Positions 49,717 through 58,522 of a stretch of 64,000 bases of DNA are shown piece after piece. Every line of letters starts with the position of its first letter. The stretch's first letter is position 1. Origin of the DNA: Marinicellulosiphila megalodicopiae. Lineage in GTDB: Bacteria > Pseudomonadota > Gammaproteobacteria > Pseudomonadales > Natronospirillaceae. The stretch lies in contig NZ_AP023087.1 in assembly GCF_045862395.1 (NCBI RefSeq), forward strand, positions 4,526,001-4,590,000. Reading direction: 5' to 3'. The notes under the pieces were generated by a model. It made no database searches and was not told the DNA's origin. It saw only the letters and a list, made by a program, of their open reading frames with translations. A program made the translations under genes and the position numbers.

Positions 49717-50228
49717 TATTTACCATCAACATCATATTGACTGAGTACCACTCTCCAGTACGCCCCTTCTTTTATTAATTCAAAATCAATACTTTGAGCC
49801 TCTGTCTCATACACAATTTCGGAGTCTGCTTGACATGTAGGATGCTCTGTTTCAATTTCATATTGAGGCAACGTACAAAATAATTTCGGGAAATTGGTTA
49901 ACCAGCGTACCACTGCTGCATGCTCTTGCTCATGAGTAATCACAAATTTTTGATTTTTTGATCGTTGATTTATCACATTTACAGTATCAGCAATAAATGG
50001 GTCGGTTTCGTGCAATTGTTCAAACTTGGCAAGTGACACTCGGTGCTTGTCTTTTTTGGAAATATAATTATAAGCTTTTTGTGGCTGTCCATGATCCCTA
50101 GCTTCGATATAATTGGCTAATACTTCATCTGGTGTAATGCCATATTCCAACAACGAGACTTCAGTCTCTTTATTAAAATTTGGAATTTTTATTTCCATGG
50201 TAAGAATAGATCTGATTCTGGACAACAT
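49716..50228 (-). CDS. Unknown protein coupled to the 2OG oxygenase
   Basis: 170 residues from ATG 50228 (MLSRIRSILTMEIKIPNF), which has AGAGG 4 nt upstream; the longer reading from 50288 lacks a Shine-Dalgarno sequence. The first half is helical (TPDEVLANYIEARDHGQPQKAYNYISKKDK), the second half looks like a curved beta-sheet with VVRWL, ending EGAYWRVVLSQYD. This is the general shape of NTF2-like or DUF4878-like domains, but without a diagnostic motif. No signal peptide. It is first in a two-gene operon with the oxygenase and may be its partner. Confidence 0.6.
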   Translation of the reverse strand: MLSRIRSILTMEIKIPNFNKETEVSLLEYGITPDEVLANYIEARDHGQPQKAYNYISKKDKHRVSLAKFEQLHETDPFIADTVNVINQRSKNQKFVITHEQEHAAVVRWLTNFPKLFCTLPQYEIETEHPTCQADSEIVYETEAQSIDFELIKEGAYWRVVLSQYDVDGK

Positions 50229-50330
50229 AAAGCCTCTGACTACGTGACTATAAATTCGTACTCTGAGTTTATTTTTAAACACACACACTGTAAAGTCATA
50301 TATTCATAATTAATAGAATTAGGTAACACT

Positions 50331-51323
50331 ATGAAAACAATTCGCTGGGGCATTATTGGTGCCGGTAACATCGCTGAAAAAATGTCCGAAGCCATTAAGT
50401 TGAATAAATGCAGTACATTGCAATCTGTTGCATCAAAATCTGTTGAACGCGCACAGAGTTTTGCTAAAAAATATGATACCGATTTTGATGATTACCAAAG
50501 CATTGTTAAACGTGACGACATTGATGTGATCTATATCGCAACTACACATAATTTTCATTATGAAAATGCTATGCTGGCATTAACACATAAAAAACACGTT
50601 TTAATTGAAAAACCATTTACAGTGAATGCGAAGCAAGCAAAAGAATTAATGGATCTTGCTAAAAAAAATCAATGCTTTTTAATGGAAGCCGTTTGGACAC
50701 GTTTTTTACCAAGCATTCAACGTTTAAAAGAAATATTAGATAGCAATGCTATTGGTGAAATAAAATTATTTGATATTTCATTTTGCAACATTGCTCAAGG
50801 CAAATATTTACCACGACTCATTGACCCAGAATTAGCAGGTGGCGTGACATTAGATATGGGCATTTACCCGATTACATTTGTGAATTATTTAATGGGTGAA
50901 ATCCCGTCAAATGTTAATTCTATGTGTCGCTTATCTACAACTGGTGTGGATGAAATTGCAAGTTACCAACTGCAATTTAAACAAGGTGCCATTGCAAATA
51001 TTAATACGAGTTTTAATTTATATACTCAAAATCGTGCAATGATTTATGGAGAAAATGGCTACATTGAATTTAATCATTTTCAACAGGGGCAAACATTTAA
51101 AGTGCACACACATAACCATTCTCACCAAGTGATTCAAAGTGACATTAAAACAGTTGCTAATCATGATAATGGGTTTATCTATCAAGTAATTGAAGTATGT
51201 GAAAAAATCAATAATGGCGACTTAGAAAGTAATATCATGCCATTACAAGAAACATTAGACACTATGCAATTGATGGATGACATGCGAAAAGATTGGGGAA
51301 TGCTTTATCCCTTTGAACAATAA
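50331..51323 (+). CDS. Gfo/Idh/MocA family NAD(P)-dependent oxidoreductase
   Basis: 330 residues. Rossmann start WGIIGAGNIAEKM (GxGxxA), then VIYIATTHNFHYENAMLAL and LIEKPFTVNAKQAKELMDLA (EKP motif). The C-terminal sheet domain follows (GGVTLDMGIYPITFVNYLMG). These enzymes oxidise or reduce sugars, inositols or related dihydrodiols; TRFLPSIQRLKEIL and DMGIYP occur in trans-dihydrodiol dehydrogenase-like members. The substrate is not known. It is monocistronic with its own terminator. Confidence 0.88.
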   Translation: MKTIRWGIIGAGNIAEKMSEAIKLNKCSTLQSVASKSVERAQSFAKKYDTDFDDYQSIVKRDDIDVIYIATTHNFHYENAMLALTHKKHVLIEKPFTVNAKQAKELMDLAKKNQCFLMEAVWTRFLPSIQRLKEILDSNAIGEIKLFDISFCNIAQGKYLPRLIDPELAGGVTLDMGIYPITFVNYLMGEIPSNVNSMCRLSTTGVDEIASYQLQFKQGAIANINTSFNLYTQNRAMIYGENGYIEFNHFQQGQTFKVHTHNHSHQVIQSDIKTVANHDNGFIYQVIEVCEKINNGDLESNIMPLQETLDTMQLMDDMRKDWGMLYPFEQ

Positions 51324-51332
51324 TTCAACCTT

Positions 51333-51363
51333 TAACCGTATTAAATTTTAATACGGTTTTTAA
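51333..51363 (+). terminator. Intrinsic terminator of the oxidoreductase gene
   Basis: AACCGTATTA-AATT-TTAATACGGTTTTT: 10-bp stem and T tract, 10 bases after the stop codon. Confidence 0.85.
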
Positions 51364-51615
51364 TTTATCTTGGTATCCCTTTCTTGGGTCCAACAAAAAT
51401 ATCTCAATGCAATTGGAATTTTCTGTATAAGGTCAGATTTACAAAAGCCTTTCTTATCGCAAACGTTTCGGGCTTATTTTTTAAATGGGCCTACATGGTT
51501 TTAAATTTTAAGGAAATATTAATAATTTAAATCATTTTTAGCACTTATCACTTTTTGACTAATGGCATTATTCAACTAACCTCAATTTTATAATGCTATT
51601 TTTTAGGTAAGCGAA

Positions 51616-53661
51616 ATGAAACCCATAACACACTTTTTTACATTAAAGAGCAAAATTATAACCGGCTTTGGATTGCTCTCAATTATCATTTTATTAGTTG
51701 GAATAGCTGGAATTTTTGGCTTAAAACAAATGGCCAAACACTTTGAGTTTGTAACAGGTCCTGCCTGGGACACCGCAGACGGTGCAATGGAAGGCACGAT
51801 TGGCATTGAAGCTGAGATTATTGCCATTGAAAATATTCTTGCAGGTCGTGATTATGAATCCAATATTGCTGCCTTAAACGATGGTATTGCCATGGAAGAA
51901 GAATCCCTTGGCCGCATGGAAGCCGCAGGTTTAATTCCTCAAAAAGATATTGCTATATTTAATGAATACTTAAATACCTATAAAGAATTGCGCAACGAAA
52001 TTATTAGCGGTTATCTCGCCTTTTCTGAAGTAAAAGTACAATTTGATGCCAATGCTGCAAAATTTATTGAGTTTGGTGAAATACTAGAAGAGATAGGCGA
52101 TAAAGCGGTGGATGCCATTGCCGATAATCCGGACGAATTATGGAGCTGGTCGACAGGTCTAGAAAAACGCTGGATGGCAGCAGACGGCGGGATGGAATCA
52201 AACATTGGCCTATTATGGTCAATGTACCAAATGAATTTATTGATTAATGAAAGCAATCCTGAAAAAGTAAAATTGATCTATTCTGAAGTGACCCAAGCGC
52301 TGGCATTTCTTGCTGAATCCGTTGGAGAAATGAAAAAAAGTGGATTTTTTAAGGCAAAACCGGGCTCAACATGGGGTAATAAATCCTATATAGACACATA
52401 TACCGACTTTTATAATAATCATAAAAAGTTGTCCGCTGAATTATTTGAAAAATCATCAGCGTATCACGATGTCCATCATAGATATCAGCAAAGCGCCAAT
52501 TCTTTATTAACGCAATTAGAAGTACTGGAATCAAATGGTGACGCAACCGTTGAATCGTTTGTTACTCAAGTATATTCACTACAAAAAAACATAAATTTGA
52601 TCATGTTATCTGTTTTAATTGGAGGGCTAGTTGTTGCTTTGATTAGCGCTGCTGTATTAATTTCATCCATTATAAATCCAATTAAAACAATCTTGAGTCG
52701 CTTAAAAAACATAGCAGAGGGTGATGGTGATTTAACCAAACGCATCGAGCAAAAAGGCACCGATGAAATTGGCCAGCTAGCCGCTGCATTTAATTTATTT
52801 GTGGATAACATTCATAAAATCATCAAACAAGTAAAAGTAAACGCAACAGATATGTCTTCGTCTATGCTCAATCTACAAAAATCAACGACTCAAGCTGCCA
52901 ATAGCGTAGAAGAACAAAGTTCCGAAACCGACCAAATTGCCACCGCCTTTACTGAAATGAATCAAACTTCAAAGGTCATTGCGGATGCAACGGAAATTGG
53001 CAGTCACAACGCCAACCTAGCAAAAGAAGCCAGCAGTAATGCCCAAGTAATTGTAGGTAGCGCCATTGAAACCATTGAAGTATTAGCTGGTGAAATTGAT
53101 TCTGCATCTGAAGTGATTGGCAATTTAGAAAGCGACGTAACTAAAATTGTATCGGTATTAGATGTGATTAAAGGCATCGCCGAACAAACTAATTTACTTG
53201 CATTAAATGCAGCGATTGAAGCGGCACGCGCTGGGGAACAAGGCCGAGGATTTGCAGTGGTTGCCGATGAAGTACGAGCATTAGCCAGCAAAACTCAAGA
53301 TAGTACTTCCGAAATTCAGTCCATGATTGATCGATTGAAATCGGGCTCATCCCAAGCCGTTAATGTCATGCAACGCTCAAAAGAGCGCGGGCAAGAGACC
53401 GTTACCAAAAGCACCGATGTCAAAGAAATCCTTAATCAAATTTCCGATCTGGTGGCTCAAATGTATCAATCCAATATTGAAGTGGCCTCAAACTCCCAAG
53501 ACCAATCAACAGTCAGTGAACAAATGGACAAAAACGTGCAACGTATTGTGGATATATCCATTCAAACGAGAGAGCGCATGAAAGAGTCCTCCACCGTCAG
53601 CACTAACGTTACTGCTATGTCCGAACAAATGATGACTGCCGTTTCGCGTTTTAATGTCTAA
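51616..53661 (+). CDS. Methyl-accepting chemotaxis protein with duplicated helical sensor (HBM-like)
   Basis: 681 residues. TM1 about 15-37; periplasmic all-helical sensor 38-320; TM2 about 322-347; HAMP 348-402 (GDGDLTKRIEQKGTDEIGQL); signalling domain with EQTNLLALNAAIEAA and GEQGRGFAVVADEVRALA. The sensor has two related halves: AWDTADGAMEGTIGIEAEI (about 50) and RWMAADGGMESNIGLLWSM (about 195). This is the layout of helical bimodular (HBM) domains, which bind TCA intermediates and other organic acids in Pseudomonas McpS; the ligand here is not known. Monocistronic, with a terminator. Confidence 0.92.
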   Translation: MKPITHFFTLKSKIITGFGLLSIIILLVGIAGIFGLKQMAKHFEFVTGPAWDTADGAMEGTIGIEAEIIAIENILAGRDYESNIAALNDGIAMEEESLGRMEAAGLIPQKDIAIFNEYLNTYKELRNEIISGYLAFSEVKVQFDANAAKFIEFGEILEEIGDKAVDAIADNPDELWSWSTGLEKRWMAADGGMESNIGLLWSMYQMNLLINESNPEKVKLIYSEVTQALAFLAESVGEMKKSGFFKAKPGSTWGNKSYIDTYTDFYNNHKKLSAELFEKSSAYHDVHHRYQQSANSLLTQLEVLESNGDATVESFVTQVYSLQKNINLIMLSVLIGGLVVALISAAVLISSIINPIKTILSRLKNIAEGDGDLTKRIEQKGTDEIGQLAAAFNLFVDNIHKIIKQVKVNATDMSSSMLNLQKSTTQAANSVEEQSSETDQIATAFTEMNQTSKVIADATEIGSHNANLAKEASSNAQVIVGSAIETIEVLAGEIDSASEVIGNLESDVTKIVSVLDVIKGIAEQTNLLALNAAIEAARAGEQGRGFAVVADEVRALASKTQDSTSEIQSMIDRLKSGSSQAVNVMQRSKERGQETVTKSTDVKEILNQISDLVAQMYQSNIEVASNSQDQSTVSEQMDKNVQRIVDISIQTRERMKESSTVSTNVTAMSEQMMTAVSRFNV

Positions 53662-53684
53662 GGCTTTAGGCTTTAACAGATTAT

Positions 53685-53719
53685 TCCGCTGATGTATTAA
53701 TCGCATTAGCGGATTTTTT
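53685..53719 (+). terminator. Intrinsic terminator of the chemoreceptor gene
   Basis: TCCGCTGATG pairs with CGCATTAGCGGA (imperfect) followed by T6, about 25 bases after the stop codon. Confidence 0.75.
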
Positions 53720-53778
53720 GCTTTTAAGGAGAACCAAACAATGGATGTTCTTTGTTGCTTATGGTGGCAATAAATTCG

Positions 53779-53816
53779 GTTTTTTTGAATGATCTGGATA
53801 GTTTTTCCGAACGATT
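53779..53816. repeat. Intergenic segment shared with 542-580
   Basis: GTTTTTTTGAATGATCTGGATAG-type sequence. About 30 of 36 positions agree with 542-580 (one gap) in the intergenic region after the first gene. Function unknown; it may be part of a dispersed repeat. Confidence 0.4.
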
Positions 53817-53870
53817 GCATGCTCTTCGGCTTTGGCATTCTCGGCAATTTGCTCCTGCACTGCTCTACCA

Positions 53871-53950
53871 TTTACATCCCTGTAAAAGTGCGCGCTCTAC
53901 CACCTAAGTCCATTTAAACGCGCAATTCTAATTAGTCACATCCCTGTGAC
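53871..53950. repeat. Two TCCC-loop miniature hairpins
   Basis: TTTACA-TCCC-TGTAAA (53871-53886) and GTCACA-TCCC-TGTGAC (53935-53950), both perfect 6-bp stems with the same loop and the closing CA/TG pair, but different outer stems. Confidence 0.65.
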
Positions 53951-54143
53951 GATGAATCCGGAACCTTCACAAGCAAAATTGAGTTTCTGTTTTGACTGTT
54001 AATTTGTCCTAAAGGGAAATAAGAAAATCAACGTTTTTTCAGCAATTCTGATAATCGTGATTTCTGACCCAATTGTTTTCCCTTGTTGTTCACTAATAAC
54101 TTCTGTAAATTTGCAATGAAACTTATGTATCCAAGAGCTATAT

Positions 54144-54794
54144 ATGTCGTATAAAAAACACCATAAAAAACAATCAAAAGAACGTATTTTAGAATCTGCT
54201 TCTCAGTTATTTTGCCAATTTGGTTACAAGAAAGTATCAATTAGCCAAGTGATGAAATTAGCGCGTATGACACACGGTGCTTTTTATGCTCATTTTGAAT
54301 CCAAAGAAGCGCTTTATAAAACATCGTTAGTGGATGTTTTACAACGAAATAGAAGCAACCGCTTGGCTAAATCGCCTTTCACCATTAACCACCTAATGGA
54401 ATTAGTGAATAATCTAACCAATTTGCGCGCAATACCAAAAAAGAGCAACCCTTCTCCAGAAAATGTCCTATTTAATGAGATCGGCAATGAGAGCAATGAA
54501 ATCAAGGGACTCTATGAGAAGTCTTATCATAGTCTGCTCACTCTACTTGAAAAACGTATAAAAGCACTTAAGAAACTAAAGCAATTACCAAATATAAAGT
54601 CACCAGAGCATGTGAAGGGAACATCACGCGTGATTTTAGCCATTATGGTTGGCGCTGTGGCAATCGCAAAAAGCATTCAAAGTGATACTGAACGACAAAT
54701 ACTATTATTAGCGGCTCAAAATCAGGTATTAAGCTTACTAGGAGATTCAAATTACATAGAACAATACATCACACCTTTGCCAGAGCGTGTTTAG
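54144..54794 (+). CDS. TetR family transcriptional regulator
   Basis: 216 residues. The helix-turn-helix is clear: RILESASQLFCQFGYKKVSI (about 13-32), then SQVMKLARMTHGAFYAHFESKEALY (the GAFYxHFxSKEAL signature). The C-terminal ligand domain (about 65-216) has no recognisable ligand signs. It stands alone, so its target is not obvious: the nearest genes are a chemoreceptor on one side and the VC0807-like membrane gene, which converges. No clear operator palindrome was seen upstream. Confidence 0.9.
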   Translation: MSYKKHHKKQSKERILESASQLFCQFGYKKVSISQVMKLARMTHGAFYAHFESKEALYKTSLVDVLQRNRSNRLAKSPFTINHLMELVNNLTNLRAIPKKSNPSPENVLFNEIGNESNEIKGLYEKSYHSLLTLLEKRIKALKKLKQLPNIKSPEHVKGTSRVILAIMVGAVAIAKSIQSDTERQILLLAAQNQVLSLLGDSNYIEQYITPLPERV

Positions 54795-54811
54795 AGTGAA
54801 GTGTTTAAAAA

Positions 54812-54880
54812 GGACAGGCTGTTTAAAGAGTTTAAGAGCAGGAGTTTAAGAGGACAGGCCAGGAGTTTAAGAGGACAGGC
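54812..54880 (+). repeat. GGACAGGC elements in a 21-bp minisatellite after tetR-like gene
   Basis: GGACAGGC at 54812-54819, 54852-54859 and 54873-54880. The last two are inside two exact 21-bp units CAGGAGTTTAAGAGGACAGG(C), 54839-54859 and 54860-54880. The third is followed by N10-AATTTGACA, as in elements beside the transposase. The array starts 17 bases after a stop codon, 9 kb from the transposase gene. Confidence 0.85.
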
Positions 54881-55144
54881 AACTAAAAATAATTTGACAG
54901 CACTCATAGCTTTTTCGTTTTAGGTTAGCTGTTCTTGGTTTTCGTCCCTGGTTTTCACTTTTCCAAAAAAGAATTGAGTGTGTCTCAGCAAGCATACGAC
55001 CTATAAACATCAGCCCTTATCTATAATTAAAAACGATAATATCGAAAAAAATCTCGACCTTACAATCCATATAGCCTGTGCATAGACAAGATTGCACGTT
55101 TTCACACATGTAAGTGTGCAAGAAGGGGAATTTTGGTTTAAATG
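54881..55144. other. Intergenic remainder between TetR and VC0807-like genes
   Basis: Convergent gap. Contains CACACATGTAAGTGTG (about 55101-55116), a small palindrome-like sequence. No gene or further repeat seen. Confidence 0.35.
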
Positions 55145-55175
55145 AAACTATGCAAAGCAATTTTCTGCATAGTTT
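55145..55175 (-). terminator. Hairpin terminator between convergent genes
   Basis: AAACTATGCA (55145-55154) and TGCATAGTTT (55166-55175) form a perfect 10-bp stem with 11-nt loop, 11 bases after the stop of the minus-strand gene. The T tails are short on both sides. Confidence 0.65.
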
Positions 55176-55186
55176 TTAATATTACC

Positions 55187-55903
55187 TTACTTTTTTTCAG
55201 GCGGTTGTGCCATCACATCATCAAGTTTAAGTCCGGTCAAACCACTGATTGTGCGCCATAAATAATAAAAAATACCAATCATCATGACCATTGAAGGCAA
55301 GGCAATCATCGGGTAGCTGTACAATGTCATTTGACCTAATTGCTCATTAAATTCTTGGGTGCCCGCTGGGCTGGTGACAATCCATTTTGCTAGTATGTAA
55401 TTCATAGTTGCTGAAAAACCAAATGAGGCTGCTAATAAATAGGTGGCTTTCATTAAGCGTTGGTCGAATGCTTCTGTGCTGTTGTTTTCTTCAAGCTTTT
55501 GTTTAATTTTATCCACATCCATCACTTTTGGATTAAACAATAACGTTCTAATTAAAGGATAAGGGGTAAAAGTAGACACTAATACTGCAATTCCGATAAT
55601 GGCTGGAATCGCCGCTTCTTTTACTGCAAGCCATTGTGTGTCCAGCTCAAACAAACCAATGCCTCCGGTAAGCATGACACTGACTAAACCTAATAATGCT
55701 ATAAAGTTAAATTTTCGATATTTGATTAACTCAAACAACCCCCAACCAATTGGGAACGCAAGGGCTGCGATCAAACCACCGGTTGCCCCAAGATGCTCGT
55801 CACCACTGAATTTCATTAAAATAACCGATGGTAAAACGATACTAAGAATAAGATCGAGCATTGGACGAGGTTTATGCTCTGGGGTAGTCGCTATGTTTGT
55901 CAT
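55187..55903 (-). CDS. VC0807-like integral membrane protein
   Basis: 238 residues with about six TM helices (near 15-35, 42-60, 68-86, 95-118, 155-175 and 200-220). The phrases LPSVILMKFSG, LGATGGLIAALAFPIGWGLFEL, VMLTGGIGLFELD and AVKEAAIPAIIGIAVL look like the VC0807 family, which includes MFS-named but uncharacterised proteins. Polar loop about 125-150 (KIKQKLEENNSTEAFDQRL). Function unknown. Monocistronic. Confidence 0.68.
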   Translation of the reverse strand: MTNIATTPEHKPRPMLDLILSIVLPSVILMKFSGDEHLGATGGLIAALAFPIGWGLFELIKYRKFNFIALLGLVSVMLTGGIGLFELDTQWLAVKEAAIPAIIGIAVLVSTFTPYPLIRTLLFNPKVMDVDKIKQKLEENNSTEAFDQRLMKATYLLAASFGFSATMNYILAKWIVTSPAGTQEFNEQLGQMTLYSYPMIALPSMVMMIGIFYYLWRTISGLTGLKLDDVMAQPPEKK

Positions 55904-56230
55904 GTTGTTATGTTCCAGATTGATGTGGGAATAATGATTTTGGATAATAACTGGCGATTATATAGCCTGAACATAAAAGTCGATAGGCTGAGTTGTGTTA
56001 ATTGTGTCATTCGAAAATCACCATTAATTTAAAGTCATTAGGTTTTATCAACAATTTTTAAAGCGTTTATTATATAAAAGACAAGCTAATCGTTTGGACT
56101 TTTTATTAAACATGCACAAAAAGTGAGCACCTGTTTATATAGTTTAAACATTTTGATAACAATCAGTTGATCGAAAGTTTAAAATAAATACACTTACGAT
56201 CAATAAAAATCTAATCGAGGAAATATCAAG
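55904..56230. other. 327-bp divergent intergenic region
   Basis: AT-rich, no gene or repeat seen. It must carry the divergent promoters of the VC0807-like and the 755-residue genes; GAGGAAAT at 56217-56224 is the likely ribosome binding site of the latter. Confidence 0.4.
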
Positions 56231-58498
56231 ATGGAAGCTTTCGTTGCTGTTGTAAATAGCCATAACGAGTTGGAAAACATCGCTGACAGGCAATATACCT
56301 TCACACAGTTATTTGATTGTGAACAGTCTCCATTATTGGTATTTGGTGAAAACTTAGAGACTGGCATTGTGTTTACAGAAAAATCTGACGACAGCCAAAA
56401 TGAGCAATTAATTGCAAATGCGTTGTCCAATATCGCCAATATTGATATTTCCGAATGCCAACAGCCAAATGATCACAGTAATATTTTGCTGTTTATCCAT
56501 GAATATGCCATTGAAAAACTAACTGATCCCACTTTTTTAGATAGTTTATTCACCCGTTTAAATAGTCAACAAATTTTAGTAGGTGTCCCAAACAAAGGAT
56601 ACCTAGCAGTTGGTGGCCTAGATGATTTAAACGATTTATGCTCCATGACCACTAAAGCATATCAAAACGTTGAGACGCCTATTTGTGCCGATGTATTTAA
56701 ATTAACACAGGGCCAGACAACGGTTGAGCGTATTGGTACTGACACTTTAAATGCGTTTTATCAAACCCTTGAAGATTTAGGTATGCCAAATGAGTTCTTA
56801 CATGGCGAAGACAGGAATATAAATGAAGTAATTCATGCGGATATATATCAAGACAATTACGATGATTTATTAAAGCTATGCCAAAACTTAATACATAACC
56901 GTTTAGATGAAATATTTACACATGAAATAAAAAGTTCTAATTTAATTCTTGATTTTTCAACTGAAAACTCAAAACAGCTTATTACTACCTTAGCTAAAGA
57001 TTGCAAACAATATTTTGATTATCATCACTTTATTCGTGACAAGTTTAGATATACGTTAACCAGTATTTCCATTCAATTTAAGTTTGGAAACAGCGCCTTA
57101 AATTTTGAGTTGGGTTATTCCGACTTTGCTGAATTTAATGAAACGGACTGTTCAATTGTTATTAATAATTTACAAGATTGCACGTTTGAAGCGTTTAAAA
57201 AAATCGTAAATATTTCTGATATGTACATTCATCAAAATCAGCAAAAGCTTTCTCAGCCAGACTTCCCCGAAGATTATTTTGAATTAGGGTTATCCAATCA
57301 AAGCTTTAGGATGATCGAAGCATTATTTGAACATAATCGTTTAACATTAAATATTAAACAACTCAGTGCACCAACGGATTATAAGTGGATATTAGCAATG
57401 TGCGCTCGAGTTATTGATCAATTACAGTTAACCATCGACGTTTACGCAGATACTCACTTAGACGGCAACATTATAAAATCTCAATTTAAAGTTTCTAATG
57501 AGTTGCTGACTTATTGTTCATCAAATTGGATAAAACAACGCTGTAAAGATCAGTTGCAACATTTTACCAAGCATCAATTAGCTAATCCTTTAACGCTGTC
57601 TTTGATTCCTGCTTCGCATCCTGAGTTATTGTATTGCGTAAGTCATCTAAGCATTAACGCGTTACTGCAAAACAAAAAAACATTTTCTGAAAATTTTTGG
57701 AAACACTTTTTAATATTTAATTATCCAGAAAATTATAATTATCAACATGCCCAAGTTGAAACGCTAAATATTAGCCAAGAACAATGCATCAATATTATTA
57801 AATATCGAGCTGAATCGGGTTTAATAGTTAATTCAAATCAAAATGTATTATTTGTATTAACTGACCAAGAAAGTTTTAAAATTGTTACTCGATTTGAGTT
57901 AGAAAAAAAATTATTATCCGAGGTTAAACTTTTAGCGGACAACTACAGTGCATATCCAGCGTTAACTCACTCTCAATTTAAATTGTTTTACCAAACTCTA
58001 ACACCACTAACTGACGACGTCGTCGAAGCTTCTGCTGCATCCATTAAGCAAACTGAAATCGACACCGCATTAACCAATGGCATGTTCGCAGTATTTTTAT
58101 TAATAAGCCAAGCAGATGGTCAAATTGATCAAAAAGAAATCGATTGTTTGGGTAAAGTTTTAAAAGATGCTGCAACACAAAAAGCGCCAGACAGCTTATG
58201 GAGTAAATGTTGTACACTGGCAGTTGATCGTCTTGCAACTATTTGGCAGTTAATATCAGATGAGCAAACCAGTACCGATATTATTTTGAAAACCATTTTC
58301 GCTTTAAATCAATTAGAAGACACTCAAAGTAAAGAATTCAAATTTAAATTATTGGATTTAGGGTACAACATTGCCCAAAACAAACTCGGTAAATTTTTAG
58401 ATTCAGAAAATGAAATTGGTGAATCTGAACAATTAGCATTGGATGCAGTGAGTCATTTGTTAGGCATTGAAGCCGAACAGTTAGAAGCGGCGACTTGA
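56231..58498 (+). CDS. Large unknown protein with DUF1444-like N-terminus and TerB-like C-terminus
   Basis: 755 residues, soluble, no signal peptide. The N-terminal part (about 1-190) has SPLLVFGENLETGIVF and QQILVGVPNKGYLAVGGLDDL followed by ADVFKLTQG, which recalls the DUF1444/YtpP layout. The middle (200-600) is not recognisable. The C-terminal 130 residues (about 610-745), with TNGMFAVFLLISQADGQIDQKEIDCL, carry the AxxDGxIxxxE pattern of TerB-like helical domains, which bind divalent metal in tellurite-resistance TerB. The combination is one I do not know. The gene is alone, so context gives no help. Confidence 0.65.
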   Translation: MEAFVAVVNSHNELENIADRQYTFTQLFDCEQSPLLVFGENLETGIVFTEKSDDSQNEQLIANALSNIANIDISECQQPNDHSNILLFIHEYAIEKLTDPTFLDSLFTRLNSQQILVGVPNKGYLAVGGLDDLNDLCSMTTKAYQNVETPICADVFKLTQGQTTVERIGTDTLNAFYQTLEDLGMPNEFLHGEDRNINEVIHADIYQDNYDDLLKLCQNLIHNRLDEIFTHEIKSSNLILDFSTENSKQLITTLAKDCKQYFDYHHFIRDKFRYTLTSISIQFKFGNSALNFELGYSDFAEFNETDCSIVINNLQDCTFEAFKKIVNISDMYIHQNQQKLSQPDFPEDYFELGLSNQSFRMIEALFEHNRLTLNIKQLSAPTDYKWILAMCARVIDQLQLTIDVYADTHLDGNIIKSQFKVSNELLTYCSSNWIKQRCKDQLQHFTKHQLANPLTLSLIPASHPELLYCVSHLSINALLQNKKTFSENFWKHFLIFNYPENYNYQHAQVETLNISQEQCINIIKYRAESGLIVNSNQNVLFVLTDQESFKIVTRFELEKKLLSEVKLLADNYSAYPALTHSQFKLFYQTLTPLTDDVVEASAASIKQTEIDTALTNGMFAVFLLISQADGQIDQKEIDCLGKVLKDAATQKAPDSLWSKCCTLAVDRLATIWQLISDEQTSTDIILKTIFALNQLEDTQSKEFKFKLLDLGYNIAQNKLGKFLDSENEIGESEQLALDAVSHLLGIEAEQLEAAT

Positions 58499-58522
58499 TT
58501 TTCACACGCAAAACAAAATAAC

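Larger units (their letters stand above)
53720..54143. other. 424-bp intergenic region with two miniature hairpins
   Basis: No convincing gene. It holds a segment (53779-53816) shared with 542-580, two TCCC-loop hairpins (53871-53886, 53935-53950) and then AT-rich DNA that should carry the promoter of the TetR gene. Confidence 0.5.

Noticed and set aside
53506..53871. 121-codon minus-strand frame across the end of the third chemoreceptor gene
   Set aside because: Half is antisense to the conserved chemoreceptor C-terminus; the rest covers a terminator and a repeat.
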